Source of the DNA: Aliivibrio sp. 1S175
GTDB taxonomy: Bacteria; Pseudomonadota; Gammaproteobacteria; Enterobacterales; Vibrionaceae
Assembly (NCBI RefSeq): GCF_001690985.1
Contig: NZ_MAJS01000009.1
Span: 1 to 64,000 of the forward strand
Direction of reading: 5' to 3'
DNA length: 64,000 bases
The position numbers and the translations under genes are program-made. Shown here in pieces: positions 49,514 to 60,288 of the stretch (position 1 is its first letter; each line of letters starts with the position of its first letter). The notes under the pieces were generated by a model. The model had not been told where the DNA came from, did no database searches, and was given only the letters and a program-made list of their open reading frames with translations.

Positions 49514-50893
49514 TTATAACTCATCAAAGGCATCAATTGCCTCTGATAATTTTTTTACACCATGAATTTGCATACCTTCAATGCCTCCTTTAGGCATGTT
49601 AGCAGCAGGGACAATGGCACGTTTAAATCCATGTTTATACGCTTCCATAAGGCGCTCTTGACCACTAGGTACTGGACGAATCTCACCAGCAAGGCCTACC
49701 TCACCAAAAACAACCACATCTTTTGGCAATGGGCGATCTTTAAAGCTCGATAGTAACGCCATTATTAATGCTAAGTCAGCGCTGGTTTCAGATACCTTTA
49801 CACCACCAACAACGTTCACAAATACATCTTGATCCGCCATTTGTAACCCACCATGCTTATGCAGCACAGCCAATAACATTGATAATCGATTTTGATCTAA
49901 ACCTACCGATACTCGTCGAGGATTTGATAATTGCGAATAATCAACTAATGCTTGGATCTCAACAAGTAAAGGGCGAGTACCTTCCCAGATAACCATCACA
50001 GAACTGCCTGACGTTTCCTCTTCACCACGAGATAAAAAAATAGCCGAAGGATTACTGACTTCTTTAAGTCCCTGCCCTGTCATTGCAAAAACCCCGAGTT
50101 CATTGACTGCACCAAAACGGTTTTTATGACTACGTAACGTCCTAAATCGACTGTCGGCACTGCCATCAAGTAATACTGAACAATCGACAATGTGCTCTAA
50201 TACTTTGGGCCCCGCTAGAGTTCCATCTTTTGTTACGTGCCCAACAAGGAAAATAGAGACATTATTCTGTTTAGCATAACGAGTTAAGATTGTTGCAGAC
50301 TCTCTCACTTGAGACACACTGCCTGGGGATGATTGGACATCATCAACATGCATTACTTGAATCGAATCAATAACCATTATTTTAGGTTTTTCTTTGTCCG
50401 CAATTTGACAAATTTTATCGATACTCGTCTCTGATAACATTTTCAAATTATCTCTTGGTAAACCAAGACGTGATGCACGCATGGCAACTTGTTGCAATGA
50501 CTCTTCACCCGTGACATATAACGTTGACATATCAGCCGCTAGTCGACACATGGTTTGCAATAATAATGTTGATTTACCAGCCCCCGGATTACCACCAATC
50601 AAAATGGCCGCGCCAGGTACAATTCCACCGCCTAAAACACGGTCAAACTCTTTAAAGCTGCTACTGAAGCGAGGAACATCAGTTAGATCGATACTCGATA
50701 GTGCTTGAACTTCCGATGCAGAAGAAGAACCAGCATAACCAATCAAACGTTCATTTCGAGCGACTTGTGGAGAAGCGGCTAATCTTACCTCTGTTATCGT
50801 ATTCCACGCCCCACAAGCACTACACTGTCCTTGCCAACGAGGAAAGTCTGCTCCACAATCATTACAAACGTAGGCTCGTTTTGCTTTTGCCAT
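49514..50893 (-). CDS. radA: RadA/Sms DNA repair helicase-like protein
   Basis: 459-residue RecA-like ATPase that drives branch migration in recombination. It has a four-cysteine zinc finger (Cys10, 13, 24, 27), Walker A GGNPGAGKST (100-109), the RadA-specific KNRFG motif (about 255), and a C-terminal Lon-protease-like domain. It diverges from the PlzC-like gene. Order fusA2-radA-PilZ-serB is as in V. cholerae. Confidence 0.97.
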   Translation of the reverse strand: MAKAKRAYVCNDCGADFPRWQGQCSACGAWNTITEVRLAASPQVARNERLIGYAGSSSASEVQALSSIDLTDVPRFSSSFKEFDRVLGGGIVPGAAILIGGNPGAGKSTLLLQTMCRLAADMSTLYVTGEESLQQVAMRASRLGLPRDNLKMLSETSIDKICQIADKEKPKIMVIDSIQVMHVDDVQSSPGSVSQVRESATILTRYAKQNNVSIFLVGHVTKDGTLAGPKVLEHIVDCSVLLDGSADSRFRTLRSHKNRFGAVNELGVFAMTGQGLKEVSNPSAIFLSRGEEETSGSSVMVIWEGTRPLLVEIQALVDYSQLSNPRRVSVGLDQNRLSMLLAVLHKHGGLQMADQDVFVNVVGGVKVSETSADLALIMALLSSFKDRPLPKDVVVFGEVGLAGEIRPVPSGQERLMEAYKHGFKRAIVPAANMPKGGIEGMQIHGVKKLSEAIDAFDEL

Positions 50894-51010
50894 ATATCAC
50901 CGACATAAATATTATTAAAGTGATGGGTATTACTATTTAACTCATAATGTTAAATATTTTAGCAATTCTGCCGATAAACCCATTAGATTGTTATTACTGT
51001 ACCAGAAATC

Positions 51011-53356
51011 ATGCAGCAAGAAGAATATCAAAACTACGTAGATCAACTTATCCCAGTCTTTGGCGAACCTGATTTTGAATTGGTTTGCAGCCAAGTCATG
51101 GCACATGAACACCCCTCAGTTCATTTAATCGTAAAGATTGAATTGAAGCGCATCATGGCGCCTTGCAAAAAGAACATTGACTTACGTGGTCGAGTTAAAG
51201 GGATATGCCATCAATACGAATTAAATGGTTACACTCATTGGCTAGATGATGTTGCCATAAATACCTACCATAAAACCATCGAGCGTTACGGTAGCTACAC
51301 TGAAGGTGTATGGGCCGCACTAACCAATACAAGAAATAACTTTCGTGTTCTACATAAAAACAAAGAACTTATTGCTGCTGTTGATGAAAACAATGACACC
51401 AACCTATTTAAAGCAAGATTAGTTCGCTTTGGCCACTATTTAACTCGTAGCGAAAATCGTTTACGTATGTCCACTCAAGTCTCCGTTTTATTACCCAACG
51501 GTAACCATATTCATGGCACAAGTAGTGATCTATCCTCTTCTGGTGCTCGCATTAAAGTACCCACCGCGTTTGAGTATGGTTTAGGGCAAATTATCCAGGT
51601 AAGTTTCCCTTGCCTTGCTAAAGATACAGGCATAAAAGACCTTAATGGCGACTTCCCTTATCGTATTCTCGGCATTCACGACAGTAAAGAGAATGATAGC
51701 TATCGCTGGTTACGTTTAAAAATGGAAGCGAATCATGATGTCATCGCCGCAGCCATTGATGAAAAATTAAATAAAAACAAACGCAGAACTCAACATGATC
51801 AAAAAGATCAAATCGTAAGAGCTCGCACTCAAGGCTATGAACATTGCTTCTTAAAACATACCACAAATATCCCATTATTCTTTTCTGGTGAAAACCTAAA
51901 GTACGCTGTGATTACTGAGCACAATGAACCTCTTTGGAAGCATTGGCATGATGAGAAAAATCAACCCGTCATTAATCATCTTTTTAAAAAAGAACGGATG
52001 CAGTTTTTAACTAAACCAGGACTAAAAGTCAGTCGCACGCATTTTTATAGTTTTAAGCACGATCATGAAGATAGAGAGCTTTTCTATTCAATGATGTCAT
52101 CAGAAGCCACTCAAAAAGAACGTCAGTTGTTTTGGCACATTGGTGCAAAAAGAAAAAGTTGGAAAGTGATCCGTCTTTCACTATTTGAATTAGAAAAAGC
52201 GGATAAAGAAAGATTGTTAACCGTGGCCCCTGAAATGGAAGAAGTATTGTCCACGTTGACACACATGGGAATTTTAACGGAAATCAATCTCCCAGAAACA
52301 CAAAAAGATTACCTATTAACGGATAAGCCAAGCCTTGAGCCAAAAGCCCTAAACCCATATCGCCACCCTGTGACGCCACTTTGTCAGGCACATGCATTAT
52401 ATTTTGATTCAGCCCCGCGCCGAGCAGAGCCAAGGTTCAATTATCAAACATTAATTACGTTATCTCACCCTAGCTTAGGGGAAATAACAGGAAGAACACT
52501 GGATATTTCAACTAATGGTTTATCTATTCGTTTAGATAAACCGGCACTATTAACTAAAAAATCAGACGTAAAAATAACGTTCAATGATTTACAAAATCTA
52601 GACAAGAACACCCCATTAAGTCGCATTGGTTATCACGTATTAAAAGTGGCATCAGATGGCCTTAATATCCAACTACATATTGAAGACAATTTACAAACAC
52701 AAAAGAGTAAGGCGTTCTTAGGTCGTTTAATCCAACATAATATTGAGCGATTACCAATGGATTATGAGCAACTTCCATCAATGGATATGCTTAGAATAAT
52801 GCATCAATTATTGTTAACTAAGCTGACTACAACCCCATTTTTTATCGAACGAGATAATCACAAAATTAAAACTCGATGTATTGGTGTTAATTTCCCGCTC
52901 AATAGATTGAATAAAATTTGGCAGCACTTAGGCGATGAACAAAGCTTAAATCTTGAACCTATTTTTAAATCAAGAGTGCAAAAATTACTGATTGATCCAT
53001 TAAAAACACCTGCAAACCAACGATCTCACCACCATGAGATTTATCTTGCAGTCGTAATTAAAGAAGGGGAAATAAAATCAGTATTCACACGCATGCTACA
53101 AGAGTTCTCATCTTATAATGACCGTTTAATCTTCATAAAAAAAGCGAAAGAACACGGTGAATTTTTAGCGATAAGGGTCACAACAACTGCAGTTAAAAAT
53201 CCATTATCGACGACATCTGAAATAGAATTAAGTCAATTAGCTCAATATGCGATCCACTACGCTAGGGCCTTAGAAGATGAACTTTCAAGCATTGTGGGTT
53301 GTGGAGAAATAGCCGATATCACAGATGAAGTGCTTATACGCTTAGAGCTAGGGTAA
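51011..53356 (+). CDS. Large PilZ-domain protein, PlzC-like
   Basis: 781-residue cytoplasmic protein with two PilZ regions, each with both c-di-GMP motifs: R146-SEN-R150 with D173-LSSSG, and R471-AEP-R475 with D498-ISTNG. The N-terminal and middle parts and the C-terminal 250 residues match no domain I recognise. Its place between radA and serB matches V. cholerae VC2344 (PlzC), a reported c-di-GMP binder, so orthology is likely. It has no membrane segment. A terminator shared with serB follows. Confidence 0.88.
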   Translation: MQQEEYQNYVDQLIPVFGEPDFELVCSQVMAHEHPSVHLIVKIELKRIMAPCKKNIDLRGRVKGICHQYELNGYTHWLDDVAINTYHKTIERYGSYTEGVWAALTNTRNNFRVLHKNKELIAAVDENNDTNLFKARLVRFGHYLTRSENRLRMSTQVSVLLPNGNHIHGTSSDLSSSGARIKVPTAFEYGLGQIIQVSFPCLAKDTGIKDLNGDFPYRILGIHDSKENDSYRWLRLKMEANHDVIAAAIDEKLNKNKRRTQHDQKDQIVRARTQGYEHCFLKHTTNIPLFFSGENLKYAVITEHNEPLWKHWHDEKNQPVINHLFKKERMQFLTKPGLKVSRTHFYSFKHDHEDRELFYSMMSSEATQKERQLFWHIGAKRKSWKVIRLSLFELEKADKERLLTVAPEMEEVLSTLTHMGILTEINLPETQKDYLLTDKPSLEPKALNPYRHPVTPLCQAHALYFDSAPRRAEPRFNYQTLITLSHPSLGEITGRTLDISTNGLSIRLDKPALLTKKSDVKITFNDLQNLDKNTPLSRIGYHVLKVASDGLNIQLHIEDNLQTQKSKAFLGRLIQHNIERLPMDYEQLPSMDMLRIMHQLLLTKLTTTPFFIERDNHKIKTRCIGVNFPLNRLNKIWQHLGDEQSLNLEPIFKSRVQKLLIDPLKTPANQRSHHHEIYLAVVIKEGEIKSVFTRMLQEFSSYNDRLIFIKKAKEHGEFLAIRVTTTAVKNPLSTTSEIELSQLAQYAIHYARALEDELSSIVGCGEIADITDEVLIRLELG

Positions 53357-53528
53357 GTAAACGTTGGTTCATTTTTAATAAAGTTAATTAGTATCTGTCC
53401 GATCAAACAAGGTGAATAATATTCAACCAAATTGCGTCCATTTAATGACGTAGCCTATGACATGAATGTACATTTTATTCAGACTCCATTCAGAATGAAA
53501 TGTAATTAACAAATTTAAAAGGATATAT

Positions 53529-53561
53529 AAAAAAGGGTTCACTAGCAGTGAACCCTTTTTC
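53529..53561. terminator. Bidirectional terminator between the PlzC-like gene and serB
   Basis: AAAAAGGGTTCACT and AGTGAACCCTTTTT flank a short loop, with A and T tracts on both sides. Confidence 0.94.
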
Positions 53562-53580
53562 TTTTATATTAAGTCTTACT

Positions 53581-54549
53581 TTACCAACTCAGTTTCTTAT
53601 TAAGTAGAAGAGACGCAGATAGAATACAGGCAACCCCTCCTAAATCAGCATGACGAATGGCTGCTTGAGCTTGTTGCTGAACCTTAGGCTTCGCATGATA
53701 GGCAATACCTAACCCTGCGGCCTCCATCATAACCAGATCATTGGCCCCATCACCAACGGCGACGGTATTACTCATTTCAATATCGTATTTATCGGCTAAT
53801 TCAATCAATATATCAGCTTTGGTCTCTGCACTTACGATATCACCAATAACGTTACCGGTAAGCTTTCCATCAATAATTTCAAGTTGATTTGATTGAGAAT
53901 GAATTAGGTTCAATTCATCTTTTAGATAATCTGAGAAATAAGTAAAACCACCTGAAGCGATCGCTGGTTTCCAACCATACTTATGCATGGTTGCAACTAA
54001 CTCTTTAATTTCAGGCATAAAAGGAAGGTCTGACTTTACTTTAGCCAGTATAGATTCATCAGCTCCTGCTAATGTTCCTACCCGCTTGATTAAACTCTCT
54101 TTAAAATCAAGTTCACCTTGCATTGCTCGCTCTGTCACTTCTGAAACTTGTTTTCCCACACCTGCAAGTTTTGCGATTTCATCAATACATTCAATTTCTA
54201 TTGCCGTAGAGTCCATATCAAATAAGATAACACCCGGTTTTGATAAATCAGGGATATCTTTTACTTCCGCATAATCAAGTTCTAAAGCATCTAGTATTGT
54301 TTTGTGCTCAGGCGTTATGGTGCCTGCTATGGCTGCGACTTCGTAATGACCCACTTTCCACGTAGCTATAATTTTTGAATTATCACCCACAAAGAAGTCG
54401 ATATCTTGAAAATGTTCTGGGGATAAATGGTATCCATATACTATCCAACCTATCTGCTTAATATCAAGTTGGCTTATTTCTAGCGTCGATGAAAAACGCG
54501 TTAACAGAGGTATGTTTTTCTTAATTAAAAATGGGGCTATCTTATCCAT
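53581..54549 (-). CDS. serB: SerB phosphoserine phosphatase
   Basis: 322-residue HAD-family enzyme for the last step of serine synthesis, the same length as E. coli SerB. The start is the ATG of MDKIAPFL with AAGGA upstream; the longer reading adds 19 residues. An N-terminal ACT-like region (about 1-100) is followed by the catalytic motif DMDST (Asp111 nucleophile, Asp113) and later GDGANDLVMM. It diverges from ytjB, as in E. coli serB-ytjB. Confidence 0.97.
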   Translation of the reverse strand: MDKIAPFLIKKNIPLLTRFSSTLEISQLDIKQIGWIVYGYHLSPEHFQDIDFFVGDNSKIIATWKVGHYEVAAIAGTITPEHKTILDALELDYAEVKDIPDLSKPGVILFDMDSTAIEIECIDEIAKLAGVGKQVSEVTERAMQGELDFKESLIKRVGTLAGADESILAKVKSDLPFMPEIKELVATMHKYGWKPAIASGGFTYFSDYLKDELNLIHSQSNQLEIIDGKLTGNVIGDIVSAETKADILIELADKYDIEMSNTVAVGDGANDLVMMEAAGLGIAYHAKPKVQQQAQAAIRHADLGGVACILSASLLLNKKLSW

Positions 54550-54682
54550 GATTCGTATCCTTACTAATCCTTTATCAAAAATACCGATTGCTAAGCAGAT
54601 GAGCAAGAGTCAAACGACATAAACTGCTATTTTTCTTTAATTTGGGTATAATTCCGACATTCTAATTTCTCTGGTGCTAATA

Positions 54683-55279
54683 ATGCTGTCTCAAAATTTT
54701 GTCTTTAAAGGTCTGATGCTGCTTTCTCTTATGGCCTTCAGTTACTTTATTTTAATCAACAGTACCGTGATCAGTGACAGCAACCAAGTCATTCAAAATA
54801 AACAACTACAAGACTTGAGCCGGACAATGACTCGCCAAGCCGCCCTTTTCTCTGTCGATAATATTAAACAAGATAATCATGAAGGACTGTTATTACTTAC
54901 GAATAACTTAGCTAAAGAATCATTAGTTTTTGATGCGACTATTTATGATGCTGAAGGTGGGATTTTAGCCAAAAGTGATAATGCACTTACGGCATCTCAA
55001 ATTACAGGATTAAATACACCACTGTCAATTGATGGGATCGGAAGACAGCAGTTAATAGAACCCATTGTTAAAAATGGTCATTTATTAGGTTTTTTAAGAA
55101 TTACGTTTGAGAAATCAACACTAACTGGATTTGCGAATCACCATTACCGTAAGAGTGATCGCTTAATGTTTAGTATGCTAGCCATAAGCCTTATTTCTGG
55201 TATGTTAATTATGGCTCTACTCCGAAAGCGAAAAAACTCTAGTGAACCTATCACTACCTTATTCGGTGGGAAATCATAA
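54683..55279 (+). CDS. ytjB: YtjB/SMP-family membrane protein
   Basis: 198-residue protein with an N-terminal membrane helix (about 6-27), a periplasmic region (about 30-165), and a second helix (about 168-187), followed by a basic tail. This matches the YtjB (Smp, AhpA) family, which is encoded next to serB in gammaproteobacteria. The start was placed at the ATG with GGTG upstream; a GTG three codons earlier is possible. The function is poorly defined. Confidence 0.85.
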   Translation: MLSQNFVFKGLMLLSLMAFSYFILINSTVISDSNQVIQNKQLQDLSRTMTRQAALFSVDNIKQDNHEGLLLLTNNLAKESLVFDATIYDAEGGILAKSDNALTASQITGLNTPLSIDGIGRQQLIEPIVKNGHLLGFLRITFEKSTLTGFANHHYRKSDRLMFSMLAISLISGMLIMALLRKRKNSSEPITTLFGGKS

Positions 55280-55283
55280 AAAA

Positions 55284-55317
55284 GAAAGGCGATGAAGTTA
55301 CCCTCATCGCCTTTTTT
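55284..55317. terminator. Bidirectional terminator between ytjB and deoD
   Basis: AAGGCGATGA and TCATCGCCTT arms with flanking A and T tracts lie between convergent genes. Confidence 0.9.
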
Positions 55318-55343
55318 ATGTCTACACGTTTTCTTTAGCGGTA

Positions 55344-56060
55344 TTATTTGTCGCCAAGCAATACTGAATCTAGTGCAATTAGCATCATTTCATCAAACGT
55401 CGTTGCACGCTCATCTGATGTTGTTTGCTCACCGGTCTTAATGTGATCCGATACTGTACAAATTGCTAATGCTTTTGCACCGTATTCAGCAGCCACACCG
55501 TACATGCCTGCGGCTTCCATCTCTACGCCTACAATGCCGTATTTATCCATTAGATCAAACATGCTTGGATCTGGTGTGTAGAACAACTCAGCAGAGAAAA
55601 GGTTACCTACTTTTACATCGATACCACGTGCTTGAGCTGCTAACTCTGCGTTACGAACCATTTCATAATCAGCAATCGCTGCAAAGTCATGATCTTTAAA
55701 ACGGATGCGGTTCACTTTTGAATCAGTACATGCGCCCATACCGATAACAACATCACGCAGTTTTATCCCATCGTTTACGGCACCACAGCTGCCTACACGG
55801 ATCACTTTTTTTACGCCAAAATCTTTAACTAATTCAGTCATGTAAATAGAGCACGATGGGATCCCCATACCATGCCCCATAACCGAAATCTTACGACCTT
55901 TATAGGTTCCAGTGTAGCCAAACATATTACGAACGTCACACACTTGAACTACATCATCAAGAAAAGTCTCTGCAATGTATTTCGCACGGATTGGGTCTCC
56001 TGGCATTAGAACAACGTCAGCAAAATCACCCATTTCAGCATTAATATGTGGAGTAGCCAT
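55344..56060 (-). CDS. deoD: DeoD purine nucleoside phosphorylase
   Basis: 238-residue hexameric trimer-of-dimers PNP that splits purine (deoxy)ribonucleosides into base and (deoxy)ribose-1-phosphate. [13 protein letters not shown] (20-32), RVGSCGAV and VEMEAAG are family motifs. AAAGGA gives a good start. It is last in the deoCABD order but separated from deoB by an intrinsic terminator. Confidence 0.98.
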   Translation of the reverse strand: MATPHINAEMGDFADVVLMPGDPIRAKYIAETFLDDVVQVCDVRNMFGYTGTYKGRKISVMGHGMGIPSCSIYMTELVKDFGVKKVIRVGSCGAVNDGIKLRDVVIGMGACTDSKVNRIRFKDHDFAAIADYEMVRNAELAAQARGIDVKVGNLFSAELFYTPDPSMFDLMDKYGIVGVEMEAAGMYGVAAEYGAKALAICTVSDHIKTGEQTTSDERATTFDEMMLIALDSVLLGDK

Positions 56061-56091
56061 AATTTGTATTCCTTTCTTTAACTTTTAAATA

Positions 56092-56125
56092 GAAAAAAAG
56101 CAGTAGAGCTAACTCTACTGCTTAT
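56092..56125 (-). terminator. Intrinsic terminator between deoB and deoD
   Basis: On the minus strand AAGCAGTAGAG-TTAG-CTCTACTGCTT (perfect 11-base stem) is followed by a T-tract. It lies inside the deo operon, 32 bases before the deoD ATG, with no promoter seen after it. Confidence 0.88.
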
Positions 56126-56131
56126 TATTTT

Positions 56132-57352
56132 TTACAGAAATGATTTTCCATATTCCATATCAGAGGTTTCAAAATACTCTGCTAAAGTTTGACCAATATC
56201 GGCAAACGTATCACGGCGTCCTAATGAACCCGCAGGAACCTTGTGACCATAAACAATAACAGGGATATGTTCACGTGTATGATCAGAACCAGGCCATGTT
56301 GGATCACAACCGTGATCTGCCGTTAGAATAAGAATGTCATCTTCTTTTAGCATGTTCATGATCTCTGGAAGACGACCATCAAAATATTCAAGCGCAGCAG
56401 CATAACCAGCAACGTCACGACGATGGCCATACGCTGAATCGAAATCGACAAAGTTAGTAAATACGATGGTGTTATCACCCGCCGTTTCAATCGCGTCTTT
56501 CGTCGCATCAAATAGCGCAGGAATGCCTGTTGCTTTGGTTTTTTTAGTAATACCACAGCCAGCATAAATATCAGAGATCTTGCCAATTGAATGAACTTGA
56601 CCGTTTTTCTCTTCAACTAATTTTTGCAGAACCGTTATTGCTGGTGGCTCTAGTGATAAATCACGACGATTACCTGTACGCTCAAATTTACCTTTGCCTT
56701 CACCAACAAATGGACGCGCAATGACACGGCCAATGTTGTAATCAGCAAGTTCTTCACGAGCAATCTGACAAAGCGTTAGCAAATTATCTAAACCAAATGT
56801 CTCTTCATGACAGGCAATTTGGAATACTGAATCAGCAGAGGTATAAAAAATAGGCATGCCTGTTTTCATGTGCTCTTCACCCAAATCATCAAGTACTTGA
56901 GTTCCTGATGCATGGCAGTTACCTAGGTAACCAGAAAGATTTGCACGCGCAAGAATGCGATCAGTCAGCTCTTTAGGGAAGCTGTTTGTTTTATCAGAAA
57001 AGTAACCCCAATCAAACAACACTGGAACACCGGCGATTTCCCAGTGACCTGAAGGCGTATCTTTACCTGAAGACAATTCAGCCGCATGACCGTAAGCACC
57101 AATGATCTCTGCGTTCGCGTCTAAACCAGCGGCAAATTGACCTGTTGATTCTTTACCCGCCATCGCTAAACCAAGTTTAGAAAGGTTTGGAAGAGTTAAA
57201 GGTCCTTTTCGGTTGCTGTTGTCAGCTAGGCCTTTATCACACTGCTCAGCAATATGACCCATGGTGTCTGAACCGACATCGCCAAATTTTTCAGCGTCGC
57301 CTGCGGCACCGATACCAAATGAATCTAGTACTAAAATTATTGCACGTTTCAT
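56132..57352 (-). CDS. deoB: DeoB phosphopentomutase
   Basis: 406-residue Mn2+-dependent alkaline-phosphatase-fold mutase that converts (deoxy)ribose-1-phosphate to the 5-phosphate. The start is [11 protein letters not shown] with AAGGA upstream. The metal and catalytic motifs [25 protein letters not shown] and SDHTREHIP are intact. It is 10 bases after deoA. Confidence 0.98.
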   Translation of the reverse strand: MKRAIILVLDSFGIGAAGDAEKFGDVGSDTMGHIAEQCDKGLADNSNRKGPLTLPNLSKLGLAMAGKESTGQFAAGLDANAEIIGAYGHAAELSSGKDTPSGHWEIAGVPVLFDWGYFSDKTNSFPKELTDRILARANLSGYLGNCHASGTQVLDDLGEEHMKTGMPIFYTSADSVFQIACHEETFGLDNLLTLCQIAREELADYNIGRVIARPFVGEGKGKFERTGNRRDLSLEPPAITVLQKLVEEKNGQVHSIGKISDIYAGCGITKKTKATGIPALFDATKDAIETAGDNTIVFTNFVDFDSAYGHRRDVAGYAAALEYFDGRLPEIMNMLKEDDILILTADHGCDPTWPGSDHTREHIPVIVYGHKVPAGSLGRRDTFADIGQTLAEYFETSDMEYGKSFL

Positions 57353-57362
57353 GTTTTCTTCC

Positions 57363-58769
<1,407 letters not shown>

Positions 58770-58809
58770 AGTCGATTTATTTTTTAGCTATAAATCAAGT
58801 AACGAGAAA

Positions 58810-59586
58810 CTAGTAAGCTGATGGGTCAGCTGTTTCTTCTGTTACTTCTAATGTATTTAAAAGATTAGTTAGTAAGCTTGATGCACCAAAGCGGTAGTGC
58901 ATGTTATCAGCCCAATCGCCACCTAAAATTTCATCAGCCATTGCTAGGTATGCTTGTGCATCTTCAGCAGTACGAACGCCGCCAGCAGGCTTAAAGCCAA
59001 CTGTTTTAGCTACGCCCATATCACGAATTACTTCTAGCATCATGCGTGCGTATTCAGGTGTTGCGTTAACTGGCACTTTACCAGTAGAGGTTTTAATAAA
59101 GTTAGCGCCAGCTTCAATACAGATTTGAGACGCTTTCTTAATAAGAGCTTCTTCTTTTAGCTCACCAGTTTCAATAATAACTTTAAGCAGAATGTCGCCA
59201 CACGCTTCTTTACATTGCTTAACCAGTTCAAAACCTACGGTTTCGTCACCAGCAATCAATGCACGGTATGGGAATACCACATCAACTTCATCAGCGCCGT
59301 AAGCGACAGCAGCTTTAGTTTCTGCAACAGCGATAGCAATATCGTCGTTACCATGTGGGAAGTTAGTTACTGTTGCAATGCGTACTTCTGGTGTGCCTTG
59401 CTCGCGCAGCGTTTTCTTAGCGATAGGAACGAAACGTGGGTAAATACAAACTGCTGCTGTATTACCTACTGCTGTTTTCGCGTTCTTACATAACGCAATC
59501 ACAACTTCATCTGTGTCGTTATCGTTAAGAGTCGTTAAATCCATTAATTTTAATGCACGTAGTGCTGCTGCTTTTAAATCGCTCAT
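58810..59586 (-). CDS. deoC: DeoC deoxyribose-phosphate aldolase
   Basis: 258-residue TIM-barrel class I aldolase that cleaves deoxyribose-5-phosphate to acetaldehyde and glyceraldehyde-3-phosphate. The start is [12 protein letters not shown] with GGAG upstream; the 21-residue extension upstream is leader. The Schiff-base lysine is Lys165 in FIKTSTG and the partner is Lys199 in GFKPAGG. It is preceded by a 260-base structured gap after xapX. Confidence 0.98.
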   Translation of the reverse strand: MSDLKAAALRALKLMDLTTLNDNDTDEVVIALCKNAKTAVGNTAAVCIYPRFVPIAKKTLREQGTPEVRIATVTNFPHGNDDIAIAVAETKAAVAYGADEVDVVFPYRALIAGDETVGFELVKQCKEACGDILLKVIIETGELKEEALIKKASQICIEAGANFIKTSTGKVPVNATPEYARMMLEVIRDMGVAKTVGFKPAGGVRTAEDAQAYLAMADEILGGDWADNMHYRFGASSLLTNLLNTLEVTEETADPSAY

Positions 59587-59675
59587 TGTTATCTCCAATA
59601 GAATAAATTCTTTGATAGTTTTGCTGTTTATAATTAAGTTCAACAGCAAATGAGCGGACTTGATTCCCTGAAGAC

Positions 59676-59695
59676 TTGAGCGAAATAACGCTCAA
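59676..59695. repeat. Perfect 7-base inverted repeat in the deoC leader
   Basis: TTGAGCG (59676-59682), AAATAA, CGCTCAA (59689-59695). It has no T-tract and lies 90 bases before the deoC ATG. It could be an operator or an RNA hairpin. Confidence 0.5.
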
Positions 59696-59772
59696 TCAAT
59701 ATCCATTTTGCCGCCAGTGCTTGCTTCATGTAACCAAGCAGACTGTGTAACATCTCATCATGAGACGCCGTT

Positions 59773-59828
59773 GAAACATGGTTTATTTTACCAATACTTC
59801 GGTTGAGGCACTAGTGAAACCATGTTTC
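59773..59828. repeat. Perfect 12-base inverted repeat between xapX and deoC
   Basis: GAAACATGGTTT (59773-59784) and AAACCATGTTTC (59817-59828) are separated by 32 bases. It begins 18 bases after the xapX stop. No terminator T-tract follows on the minus strand. Confidence 0.6.
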
Positions 59829-59846
59829 CGTATAAAGACACTTAGA

Positions 59847-60020
59847 TTACGAAAAGAAACGTTCAATAATCCATTGATAACCCACAGCTCCAAGATAAAC
59901 ACCGACGATCCCCATAACACCAGATAATACTGGAGGTGCTGGAATTGGTAATTTAATTGCTGAAAAAACAACACCAACAATCAAACCAGCTAAGACTGAT
60001 AACAAAACTTCATTCAACAT
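59847..60020 (-). CDS. xapX: XapX-type small hydrophobic membrane protein (DUF1427)
   Basis: 57-residue protein starting MLNEVLLSVLAGLIVGVVF and ending WIIERFFS, with two hydrophobic helices around a proline-rich turn (KLPIPAPPVLSG). This is the pattern of XapX, first noted beside the E. coli xanthosine genes. GAGAGTGA lies before the ATG. It sits between nupC and deoC on the same strand, supporting a link with nucleoside uptake or use, but no biochemical role is known. Confidence 0.85.
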   Translation of the reverse strand: MLNEVLLSVLAGLIVGVVFSAIKLPIPAPPVLSGVMGIVGVYLGAVGYQWIIERFFS

Positions 60021-60231
60021 AATTCACTCTCAAGTTACTTATCGTGTATACATTAAATGTAGTTTAATTTTCAAAACCTAGTTGTCTTTCTCTTTGCTAT
60101 GATTCGTATTGTATCAAGATTAATTCATCTCACTGTTTCTATCTGGTAACGCAATCGGTTTGCATCTCACTCTTTTTACATAAAAAATGGAAATAATTAT
60201 TTATTCATCACAACGTTATCTTTTCTATAGG
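60021..60231 (-). promoter_or_regulatory. Putative control region of xapX and the deo genes
   Basis: On the plus strand CATCTCACT occurs at 60126-60134 and 60163-60171, and CATCACAAC at 60206-60214; on the minus strand these are AGTGA/TGTGA-type CRP half-sites. Between the two upstream-most copies and the first lies AACGCAATCGGTTTGCAT (60148-60165), a pair of GCAA/TTGC half-sites of the CytR/PurR type. A definite -10/-35 was not found. Confidence 0.4.
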
Positions 60232-60262
60232 CATAAAAAAACCCGCAATAAATGCGGGCTTT
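60232..60262 (-). terminator. Terminator of nupC
   Basis: On the minus strand CCCGCAT-TTA-TTGCGGG-type arms (60242-60258) are followed by seven T residues. Confidence 0.92.
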
Positions 60263-60288
60263 TTAGCATCTAACTTACTCTATAACGA

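Noticed and set aside
59783..59980. 65-codon minus-strand frame over the xapX region
   Set aside because: It is in another frame from the XapX-type protein, has no family resemblance and no ribosome binding site.
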